Shown here: piece by piece, positions 1 to 6,700 of the stretch | Layout of the letters: each line of letters starts with the position of its first letter | Position numbering within the stretch: position 1 is the stretch's first letter | NCBI GenBank assembly: GCA_030605745.1 | Contig: JAUWHT010000263.1 | Coordinates: 1 to 7,235 of the forward strand | Length of the DNA stretch: 7,235 nt | Reading direction: 5' to 3' | Source of the DNA: Pirellulales bacterium | Lineage (GTDB): Bacteria > Planctomycetota > Planctomycetia > Pirellulales > Thermoguttaceae | The notes under the pieces: generated by a model | Seen by the model: the letters and a program-made list of their open reading frames with translations, nothing else | Database searches by the model: none | Told to the model about the DNA's origin: nothing | Made by a program: the position numbers and the translations under genes

Positions 1-123
1 TACATCCAGTATCCGGCTCATGTCAGCGACCTGCAGCGAGAGGACTGGGCCGAACAACGAGAAAATGTTCTAACATCAGTATTAGACCGCTATAAACCCA
101 AGAAATCCTTGCCAACATCGTGA
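1..123 (+). CDS. 3' end of a gene cut by the left edge; product not recognised
   Basis: Frame 1 is open from the first base to a TGA at 121-123 and gives 40 residues, ending in the charged tail DRYKPKKSLPTS. The peptide is hydrophilic and probably helical around LQREDWAEQRENVLTSVLDR, with no membrane segment. It stops 4 bases before the stop codon of the leftward NfeD gene, a tight convergent arrangement that fits a real gene end. The other two plus frames close inside the stretch. It is more AT-rich than the genes to its right. Only the tail is visible, so no family can be named, and 40 open codons could arise by chance. Confidence 0.45.
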   Translation, partial: YIQYPAHVSDLQREDWAEQRENVLTSVLDRYKPKKSLPTS

Positions 124-127
124 GGCA

Positions 128-2287
128 CTACCCAATTTTCACAATAACCCGATTCCCGTGGACTTCAACCACCTCGATCTCCGCGCCGCGTGGGACCAGA
201 TCGCCGTCGGTGATTACGTCAAGGAGCATGTCTCCGAATCGGGCCTTGCCGCTGGGGGTCAGTTGCGTGGTAGTGGTTCCCCGGGCGCCGACGAAACCGT
301 CCAGATCGACCAGCGACTCGCGCCGGCTGATCTGTTCTGCCTCTTCGCCTGCGGGCGGGCGCAAGAACATCCGATTGAAGATCGGCGCACTAGGCAGCCA
401 CCGCCTCAGGAACACGGCCGCCGCCGCGATCCCCACCCCGGCGCCGGCAACCGTCAACAGCGAACGGCGGAGTTGGCCGAACTGGTACTCGTTCCGCGGC
501 AGCACGAACGTCTGACTGGCCAGGATCAACGAGACCAGCACCAGGCACCCGCCGCCGAGACCGAAGACGCCGAACCCCGGCAGCACGAAAACCTCCAGCA
601 ACAGGCAGGCAACCCCGGCCAGGAACAGGGTGACCTCCAGCCACCCGGCCGTCCCGCCCAGGTAGTGACTCCAAAAGAACAACAGGAAACAGACGGTGGC
701 CAGAAATCCGCCGAGGCCGATCCCCGGCGCATTCAGCTCGGCATACAGGGCCACGAACGCGATCATCAGCAGAAACGCGGCCACGCCGGGTGAAGCCAGG
801 GCCTCGATCAGGAAGTCGGCCCAGCCGGGCTCCAAAAGCGTCGGGTCGTCCTGCAAGACGTAGTGCTCCTTCAACTCGGCGAAGTTATCGACTGTGCGGT
901 TGGCCAGGCCGTACTGCTGTGCCCGGCGACCATCGACGAGCAACGGTTTGCCCGGCCGGGTGATCTGCTGGCCCTTGTGCCACTTCGGTGCGCCGGGTTG
1001 TTGCTGCGCAAGTTCTTTGAGTTCTTCGTCGCAGAAGTATCCCACTTCGCCCGGCCGCGTGCAGCGGAACACCTCCAGCTTGGGATCGATCATCGCGGCG
1101 ACCAGCGACCAGGAGCGTGTTTTCCAAGGGCCGTCCGGGTCGTTGATCGACTGTTTGGCGTACTTGACATCTTCCTCGGAAAGCTCGTAGGCCCCCGACC
1201 CGCCCAGTTCCGCGTCCGGACGGATTAGCACCTGGTCGCAGGCCAATGCCACCAGTGCGGCGTCGGATCTGGCCTGCGACGGGATGTACGCCACCGTGCG
1301 GACCTGGCCCGGATCCAAGCTGCCCAAGAAACCGGCTAGCGCGATGCTGTCGGCCGGTGATCCGCCCGGACTGTCGATCCACAGACACACAAAGTTCACC
1401 TCGCGCAGCCGTATCTCGTCTTCGATCAGCCGCTGGGCCTGCTTGACCGTCTCGGCGCTGATCGGCCCCTTGAGATCGACCCGCACCGCACGCCACCGGT
1501 CGATAAGCGACGGGTCCTCTTCGACGGCCTCCGGCGGCAGCTTTAGCGCCTTGGCCACGTCCTGGTGACTGTCGGCCAGGTAGCTGACGAAGCCCAGCCG
1601 TCGGGCCTCCTCGCCGCTGAATTGCCCGGGCGGGCCATCGACCAACTCGCCCAGCGGCTCCGATGACTTGATCGTCTGCCGCTTGCGCAGCTCCTCTAGT
1701 GCTTTTGGCGTGACGTACTCGCGGCCGAGCTGGGCCTCTACCACGAGCACTTCGCGGGCCGGATCGAGCAGCCACAAGGCCACCTCGGCCGGGACAGTTT
1801 TGCGCCGCTGGGCGATCTCCTTGTAAGCGCTGCGTTCGGTGGGCCCGATCGTCTCCGGCGTGACCCCGACGGGCCCGATCCGGGCGTCGCCCGGCATCAT
1901 GATCTCGTCGCAGGCCAACACCACCAGCACCGCGTGGCCCGGGATCGACTCCGGCACGTAGGCCACAGTTCGGGCCACGGCAAGTCTCTCGCCGGAGAGC
2001 AGCCGGGCAAGTCTCAGCGCGGCGGTAAACTCGCTCTGCCGGACAAACTCCGCTTGCTCAGGCGGGACCTCGAACTTGAAGATCAACACCGGCCGCGCGC
2101 CGGCCGTCTCTGCTCGCTCCAATGCCCGATCCACAAACCGCTCCACCCGACCGACCGTCTTGCCGGTGATCGGCAGCGCGATCCGGATCGACATACCCAA
2201 CCGTGGGGCGGCGTCCGCCGGGCCCGGCAGGCGGCAAGATAGCACCAACAAGGCAAGAATCAGACCCCGTGGGAAAACGTCATTCAT
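128..2287 (-). CDS. NfeD-family membrane serine protease, long form with two ClpP-class domains
   Basis: This 719-residue protein has the order of a long NfeD. An export signal occupies about residues 1-26, with cleavage likely after ADA; VLSC at 15-18 is a weak lipobox alternative. ClpP-class domain 1 covers about 32-240 and ClpP-class domain 2 about 268-465. Four to five membrane helices follow (about 501-518, 523-541, 550-569, 574-595, 611-627). A C-terminal OB-fold (about 658-719) has the typical GFVGARGTTTTQLTPSGKA and VVEVHGNRVIVK signatures. Domain 2 keeps an oxyanion-type IDSPGGSP (304-311) and a candidate nucleophile, Ser341, in ARSDAALVALACD; Lys389 is a possible base. Domain 1 lacks the PGG loop and has Gly117 at the serine position. 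Known NfeD proteases cut membrane or stomatin-type partners, but no stomatin gene is visible here. The start at 2287 is preferred because it includes the signal peptide; its Shine-Dalgarno sequence is weak. Function as a protease is inferred. Confidence 0.9.
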   Translation of the reverse strand: MNDVFPRGLILALLVLSCRLPGPADAAPRLGMSIRIALPITGKTVGRVERFVDRALERAETAGARPVLIFKFEVPPEQAEFVRQSEFTAALRLARLLSGERLAVARTVAYVPESIPGHAVLVVLACDEIMMPGDARIGPVGVTPETIGPTERSAYKEIAQRRKTVPAEVALWLLDPAREVLVVEAQLGREYVTPKALEELRKRQTIKSSEPLGELVDGPPGQFSGEEARRLGFVSYLADSHQDVAKALKLPPEAVEEDPSLIDRWRAVRVDLKGPISAETVKQAQRLIEDEIRLREVNFVCLWIDSPGGSPADSIALAGFLGSLDPGQVRTVAYIPSQARSDAALVALACDQVLIRPDAELGGSGAYELSEEDVKYAKQSINDPDGPWKTRSWSLVAAMIDPKLEVFRCTRPGEVGYFCDEELKELAQQQPGAPKWHKGQQITRPGKPLLVDGRRAQQYGLANRTVDNFAELKEHYVLQDDPTLLEPGWADFLIEALASPGVAAFLLMIAFVALYAELNAPGIGLGGFLATVCFLLFFWSHYLGGTAGWLEVTLFLAGVACLLLEVFVLPGFGVFGLGGGCLVLVSLILASQTFVLPRNEYQFGQLRRSLLTVAGAGVGIAAAAVFLRRWLPSAPIFNRMFLRPPAGEEAEQISRRESLVDLDGFVGARGTTTTQLTPSGKARFGDMLLDVITDGDLVPRGAEIEVVEVHGNRVIVKIG
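893..1486 (-). other. Second ClpP-class domain of the NfeD protein, probably active
   Basis: Residues about 268-465 repeat the domain 1 pattern: TVAYIPSQARSDAALVALAC here against TVAYVPESIPGHAVLVVLAC in domain 1. They retain IDSPGG (304-309) and Ser341. A conserved-looking block, WKTRSWSLVAAMIDPKLEV (388-406), supplies Lys389, the likeliest partner of a Ser-Lys dyad. The choice of lysine is inference; Lys377 is another candidate. Confidence 0.65.
1568..2194 (-). other. First ClpP-class domain of the NfeD protein, probably catalytically dead
   Basis: Residues about 32-240 show the fold pattern of the protease domain, with the strand TVAYVPES, the helix HAVLVVLACDEIMM and the IGPVGV turn. By eye alignment to the archaeal NfeD protease and to domain 2 of the same protein, the nucleophile position is Gly117 (PGHAV). 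The oxyanion loop, normally D(S/T)PGG, is replaced by FKFEVPPEQAEF at about 70-81. Domain limits are approximate. Confidence 0.65.
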
Positions 2288-2421
2288 TTGAAGTTCTCGC
2301 TACTTCTTGCGGTTGCAATAGCCGGGGGGCAACGCCCCGCGGTGATGCACCCGCGACGCGTTACGCGAGCGGCTATTACAGTACAGTAATTTTCGTGGAA
2401 ACCACTTCAGATGACTGAAGT
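2288..2421 (-). promoter_or_regulatory. Structured 5' leader of the NfeD gene
   Basis: If transcription starts near 2421, the mRNA has about 134 untranslated bases. They contain, in transcript order, a stem-loop at the 5' end (2403-2422), an ATTAC/GTAAT hairpin (2375-2390), and an 8-bp long-range helix pairing 2370-2377 with 2317-2324. That helix encloses three small GC-rich hairpins: CGCG-TTA-CGCG (2357-2367), an imperfect one at 2338-2355, and GGGGC-AAC-GCCCC (2326-2338). The ATTAC/GTAAT hairpin and the long-range helix share 2375-2377, so they cannot form together. No known riboswitch class is recognised, and the element could instead be a REP-like palindrome. Confidence 0.4.
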
Positions 2422-2422
2422 G
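2403..2422 (-). promoter_or_regulatory. Perfect dyad at the predicted transcription start of the NfeD gene
   Basis: CACTTCAG (2403-2410) and CTGAAGTG (2415-2422) form a perfect 8-bp inverted repeat with a 4-base centre. It begins 5 bases after the TATAAT box on the minus strand. It could be a repressor operator or a 5'-terminal mRNA stem-loop. There is no T-tract on either side, so it is not an ordinary terminator. Confidence 0.5.
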
Positions 2423-2427
2423 TTACA

Positions 2428-2455
2428 ATTATAGGGTATCCCCCGGGAACATCAA
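2428..2455 (-). promoter_or_regulatory. Sigma70-type promoter for the NfeD gene
   Basis: On the minus strand, TTGATG (2450-2455) and a perfect TATAAT (2428-2433) are separated by 16 bases, with the start predicted near 2421. It lies between the TIGR03009 gene and the NfeD gene, so the NfeD gene can be transcribed independently of its upstream neighbour. The -10 box matches consensus fully and the -35 box matches at TTGA. Confidence 0.55.
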
Positions 2456-2487
2456 TTTGCTGCTTGCGGCTTAGCCAACGCAGTAGA

Positions 2488-2507
2488 GGTGGCAGTAAAC
2501 TGCCACC
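2488..2507 (-). terminator. Terminator-like hairpin after the TIGR03009 gene
   Basis: GGTGGCAG (2488-2495) and CTGCCACC (2500-2507) form a perfect GC-rich 8-bp stem with a 4-base loop, beginning 15 bases past the stop of the TIGR03009 gene. No U-tract follows on the minus strand (next bases TCTACTGCG), so termination would be weak or would need other factors; an mRNA 3'-end stabiliser is the alternative. Together with the promoter at 2428-2455 it separates the two leftward genes. Confidence 0.45.
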
Positions 2508-2514
2508 CCCTCAA

Positions 2515-2535
2515 CCTACCGCCTATCGCCTACCG
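2515..2535 (-). repeat. Three tandem 7-base units across a stop codon
   Basis: On the plus strand the units are CCTACCG, CCTATCG and CCTACCG, at 2515-2521, 2522-2528 and 2529-2535. The TAG stop of the TIGR03009 gene (2523-2525) falls inside the middle unit. Because 7 is not a multiple of 3, gain or loss of a unit would alter the end of the protein. Confidence 0.6.
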
Positions 2536-3380
2536 ACCCGCTCGGCGGGCGCCTCTTCGACGATCCTTTTCCAGAACGGCGGCGTCAGCGCGTGGAACGG
2601 GTTACCCTTGAGGAAACCCAGCGGATCGTTGATTACGATCTCGTCGAACTGGTAGACCGTGCGATTCTTGCCGTTGGGTAGGTGGATTTGCAGGGCGAAC
2701 GGCTGCATGTGTTCGGCCTTTAGTATCAACTGGGCCCGGCGGAAATCCGCCGCGTCCTTCTGGAAGCGCGGATAGGCCTCCAGCCAGATCTCCTCCTTCT
2801 GCACGTTCTGCGGGGTGATGATTCGCAGGAAGTAGCGGCGCTTGAGCTTCTCGGCCTCGGCGCCGAACAGGAACGGCAACGGGCCGTCGGCGATGGCCTT
2901 GCCCTGGAGGCTGGGCGGCAGCTTGCGCTCGATCAGTTGCTTCTTCGTGCAGTTGTATTCGTAGATCGACTCGCCGTCGCAAATCCAGTGCTCCGCCCGC
3001 TGGTCGTCGATACGGACCATCTGATCGCCGTTTTGGGTATGCGTGACGCGGAACATCCCCCGGTCGGGCGCGCCGTACTTGATCTGGCCCTGGTCGACGT
3101 GGTTGGCCTTATCGGGCGGGCCGAATACGGGGTCGAACTCCCAGCGGGTAAACTTGCACGAGAAGGTTTTTACCTTCTTGCTCCGCTGCTCCCAGGCCTG
3201 CAAGACCCGGTCCAGCAACGCCTCCTGCTGTGGGGTCAATTGAAACGGCGCCGGTGGCGGCTGCCGCACGGCCGGACGCGAATCCGACTTCGACCCTCGC
3301 CAGGGCCCCGTTTGCGCAAATGCCGTACCGACCGCCAACAGCAGGGCAAGCGTCGCCGGCAAAGTGATTCGAATTGCCAT
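2523..3380 (-). CDS. TIGR03009-family secreted protein with a LolA-like pattern
   Basis: The protein has 285 residues. Residues 1-22 are a classic signal peptide (hydrophobic LPATLALLLAVGTAFA, cleavage after AFA). A Pro-rich linker runs to about residue 47 and the TIGR03009-type domain covers about 48-265. Recognisable blocks are LDRVLQAWEQRSKKVKTFSC, TRWEFDPVFGPPDKA, HWICDGESIYEYN, GPLPFLFGAEAEKLKRRYF and YQFDEIVINDPLGFLKGNPF. The order of strands, the Asp-Gly turn before a Tyr-rich strand and the PLPFLFG segment resemble LolA-like lipoprotein-carrier folds, which suggests a periplasmic role in binding a hydrophobic ligand; this is inference. TIGR03009 is a planctomycete family of unknown function. 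The start at 3380 is supported by GGAGG (plus 3387-3391) 6 bases upstream. The NfeD gene lies downstream on the same strand but has its own promoter. Confidence 0.85.
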   Translation of the reverse strand: MAIRITLPATLALLLAVGTAFAQTGPWRGSKSDSRPAVRQPPPAPFQLTPQQEALLDRVLQAWEQRSKKVKTFSCKFTRWEFDPVFGPPDKANHVDQGQIKYGAPDRGMFRVTHTQNGDQMVRIDDQRAEHWICDGESIYEYNCTKKQLIERKLPPSLQGKAIADGPLPFLFGAEAEKLKRRYFLRIITPQNVQKEEIWLEAYPRFQKDAADFRRAQLILKAEHMQPFALQIHLPNGKNRTVYQFDEIVINDPLGFLKGNPFHALTPPFWKRIVEEAPAERVGRR

Positions 3381-3386
3381 CGGTCC

Positions 3387-3391
3387 CCTCC
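3387..3391 (-). promoter_or_regulatory. Strong ribosome binding site of the TIGR03009 gene
   Basis: The minus strand reads GGAGG followed by 6 bases and then ATG at 3380. It fixes the start codon of the TIGR03009 gene and is much stronger than the site of the NfeD gene. Confidence 0.75.
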
Positions 3392-3436
3392 GTCAGAAGT
3401 CGTTTAGCCGCCGGCACACATTCAAACCGGGCAACA

Positions 3437-3442
3437 ATTCTA
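3437..3442 (-). promoter_or_regulatory. Possible -10 box for the TIGR03009 gene
   Basis: TAGAAT on the minus strand matches TATAAT at five of six positions and lies 57 bases upstream of the start codon. No convincing -35 box is found at the right spacing, so this is a weak call. It sits in the 353-base divergent region 3381-3733, in which I see no credible gene. Confidence 0.25.
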
Positions 3443-3525
3443 ACAGAAAACCGCAACACGCCCTACGGCAGTTTGGGGCGTGAACACACGAAATTGGGCC
3501 ATTTTCGTGCTGGACCGAGCGGGTA

Positions 3526-3534
3526 TGGTATGAT
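3526..3534 (+). promoter_or_regulatory. Possible extended -10 promoter for the 1145-residue protein gene
   Basis: TGG followed by TATGAT (3529-3534) has the extended -10 form TGnTATnnT, which can work with a poor -35 box. Only a poor -35 (TTCGTG at 3504-3509, 19-base spacer) is visible. Transcription from here would start near 3541 and give a leader of about 190 bases. Confidence 0.35.
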
Positions 3535-3635
3535 GAACCGGCAAGCGAGGCCTTCATTGCCGAAGCCGAGGTAGTCGACTGGCCAATAGTTCCAATTTCC
3601 GAGACCCGCGCGTTATATTGTGGCACGAACGTCGC

Positions 3636-3716
3636 CTGAAACTTCAGAGGCGTGGGTGCAAGCACACCTGCGCCCCAGCCTACAAAATGTTGTGTAAAAC
3701 ACGCAACCCGTTTCAG
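3636..3716 (+). promoter_or_regulatory. Possible folded leader segment before the large gene
   Basis: CTGAAAC (3636-3642) pairs perfectly with GTTTCAG (3710-3716) and encloses two imperfect hairpins, about 3650-3676 and 3689-3707. The outer helix ends 4 bases before the AGGAG ribosome binding site at 3721-3725. A 7-bp match in this length can arise by chance, and no known riboswitch is recognised. Confidence 0.25.
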
Positions 3717-3720
3717 AACA

Positions 3721-3725
3721 AGGAG
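3721..3725 (+). promoter_or_regulatory. Ribosome binding site of the large gene
   Basis: AGGAG lies 8 bases before the ATG at 3734 and supports that start, which also includes a signal peptide. Confidence 0.75.
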
Positions 3726-3733
3726 TTAGGACA

Positions 3734-6700
3734 ATGCCCCATCGTTTCCTGTCGATCTGTACGTTGATCGCTGCTGTGGTGTTCATCGGGAGCCTGTTGC
3801 GGGCGGACGACCCGCCGGCAGCCAAGAACACCAAGAAAACACCCCAAAAAACCCACCAAGCGTGGACCTTCGACGAGGCCTTGAAGCAGTTGCGGCTCAA
3901 TCCCGACGACGTCTACCTTCAATACGTCGTCATGCAGCTTGCCCGCAACGAGAACAAGGCCGACGAGGCCGCCAAGGCGCTCGACCGGCTCAACCGGCGC
4001 CGCGGTTGGGGGCCGGACCGCCGGGTAGACCTGTTTAGCCTGTTCACCGGCGCGTTGGCCGTCCAGGAGAGCCTCCAGTTGGACACCATGCGAGGCGACC
4101 CGGACAACCGGATCGGTCTGGCCGGCAAGCCGGCAGAAAACGCCGTGAAGGTCGCCGACCTGGAAGGCCCAACGGTCAAGAGCCACCCCTGGGGCAAGAT
4201 GCTGGCCGCACAGCAGTTGGCCGGTAAGAAGCCCCAAGTCTCGCCATTGGCCCTTTGCGTGCCGGAGGACCAGTATTTTGTGCTGTTCCGCTCGGTCGAC
4301 AAGCTCTTGGAGGGTATCGACGCGAGCGATCTCTGGGGGGCCCATCTGTTTAGCCAGGCGGCCCACTCGGCCACGACCCGGCAGACCACCAAGCGGCTGA
4401 AAAGACAGCTTGCCGTCGAGATCGATCCGCTCACCCGACCGTTTTACGACACGGTAGTCGAGGAAATGGCGATCACCGGCAGCGATCTCTATTTCCGCGA
4501 GGGCAGCGACGTGACGTTGGTGTTCCTGCTCAAGCAGCCCAAGGTATTCAAGCTCCGCATGGACGGGTTTCTTACGGCCGCCGAGAAATTGCGCCCCGAC
4601 GCCGCGCGCACGACCGGCAAGATCCAGGGCATCGACTACGTGCAGGTCTCCACCCCCGATCGGGCCGTCCACGTCTTCTCGGCGTATCCCAAGCCGAACC
4701 TGCACGTGCGGAGCAACTCGAAGGTCGCAATGGACCGCGTGCTGCGGGCAATCATCGGCAACAAGGGCATCCGACGGTTGGGCGACTCGACCGAGCTGAA
4801 GTACATCCGCACACTGATGGTCCGTGGCGACGAGCGGGAAGATGGGTTCATTTACCTGTCCGATCCGTTTATCCGCCGGCTGGTCGGGCCGGAGTTGAAG
4901 CTGACAGAACGGCGGCGGATGCTGGCTTACAACTACCTGCGAATGATCGGCCACGCGGCGATGCTTTACCGCACGCAGTTCGGCCGAAAGCCCGAGTCGC
5001 TCGAACAGCTTGCCGAGACCGGTTGCGCGCCCGATGTGTTCGGCCAGGGCAAGCTGCGGTGCCCGGCCGGCGGCACATACCGACTCTCGGCCGACGGCAC
5101 CACCGGCGTCTCCTCGATCTACGGCCACGCCCGGTCGCTGGTCCCCTGCTGCGAAGTGCCGGTTACCCACGTTACCGAAGCGGAGGCGAAGGAGTACAAG
5201 AAGTTCGTCCAGCGATACAGCCGCTACTGGCAGAAATTCTTCGATCCGATCGCCATTCGCGTCCAGATTACGCCCAAGCAGTACCGCGCGGAAACGATCA
5301 TCCTGCCGCTTTTGGATAATTCGGTCTACACGGGCATGGCCATGGCGCTGGGCGGCGAGCCGGAACCGCTCGACGCCATGCCGGTGCCCGAGCGGAACAT
5401 CTTCAGCATGGTGCTCCGGCTGAATAAGCAGTACCTGTTGAAGGAACAATGGTTGACGCAAGGATTACTCGGCCAGTTAAAGCGGAAGGGCATCGAGTTG
5501 CCGGCCGGCGGCGTCAGCATCGAGGAGTTCCTTGCCCGGGGTATCGGCAACCAGATCGGCATGCACGTCTACGACGCTTCGCCGATGTTTGATTTCGACC
5601 TGACGGGTTTTCTGGGCGAGGTGCTGGACCGATTTCGCGGGGGCGGCGGCTTCGGCAACGAAATAATGCTACCGATTAGCTTCCTGATCGCATCGCTGAA
5701 CTCCCCGGTGTATCTGGCCGCCCCGGTGCAGGATGCAGAGATCGTGGACAAATTCCTCGACCAGTTGGACACCACGCTGGCCCAACTGGCTCGACAGCCG
5801 CAGCGGCACAACTGGGACTTGGGCTATGACTTCTACCGGGTCCCGCTGGAGGGCCCGCTTAAGGACGCTGACAAGCGGATTCGCTGTTACAACATGAGCT
5901 TCGGCCCGGTGAAGTTGCGGATGTTCTTCGCACGGATCGGCGACGGGCTGTACGTGGCCAGTAAGCGGTTCATCCTGGAGGACCTGGCCGCGATGCAACA
6001 GGCGAAAGCGAAAAACGCCGACAACGGACCTACCGCCCATGCGATGGTCCGCATCCGGCCGGAGCACTGGAACCAGGTGCTGCCGACGTTCCGGCTCGGT
6101 TGGGCCGAAAGCGCCCGGGTGACGTGCCTCGACAACCTGGGCCCGCTGTCGAACGTCGCCCGGGCAATGCGTGCTTCCGGCGACGGCAAGCTCACCGCAA
6201 ACCAGGTCCTCCGCCAGGCCGAACTGCTGTACGCAACCCGATGCTTCTGCCCCGGCGGCGGCCGTTACGTGCTTTCACCCGACCGGACGCACGTCACGTG
6301 CAGCGTGCACGGCACGGCGACCGCGCCGCGGCAACCAGCCGCCCCGCCCGCAGGCAGCCCTATGGGCCGGTTAATGAAGGGCTTCGGCGGCCTCACTGCC
6401 GAGTTGACCTTCCTTGAAGATGGCTTGCACGCGGTGGTTACGGTAGACCGACTTTCAGTCAATACTGCCGTGTCGTCTGAGTCCCGCGCAGATGATGTGC
6501 CGAAGCTCAAGACAATTGAAAACATCATCAAGAGCATAAAAGTTCTGAAAACTGGAGAGACTCCCCAACCAACAGACTCATTCGACCCCAATTCAGAATG
6601 GTGGATGAAAGGTGACAAAGCATGTCCTGAAGGCACAGTGCTTAAAGGAGCACCTCCTCCAAAAAATCTCAACAAGAATGAATGGACTCTTGGCTTAGAA

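Noticed and set aside
158..793. Plus-strand open frame of 211 codons opposite the NfeD gene
   Set aside because: Its Gln/Arg/Pro-rich product is the shadow of the membrane and OB-fold part of the NfeD protein.
2403..2422. Inverted repeat as a rho-independent terminator
   Set aside because: No T-tract follows on either strand and it sits at a promoter start rather than after a gene.
2937..3407. Plus-strand open frame of 156 codons opposite the TIGR03009 gene
   Set aside because: It is a shadow frame with no ribosome binding site or motif, and the minus-strand gene there is well supported.
3613..3900. Minus-strand open frame of 95 codons crossing the divergent control region
   Set aside because: It overlaps the leader and start of the large gene, shows no clear ribosome binding site and its product resembles no family I know.
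3713..5461. Long open frame of 582 codons on the minus strand opposite the large gene
   Set aside because: It lies antisense to a gene with a signal peptide, a good ribosome binding site and recognisable modules. Its translation is rich in Arg, Gln, His and Val with no family motif, as expected for a mirror frame of GC-rich coding DNA.
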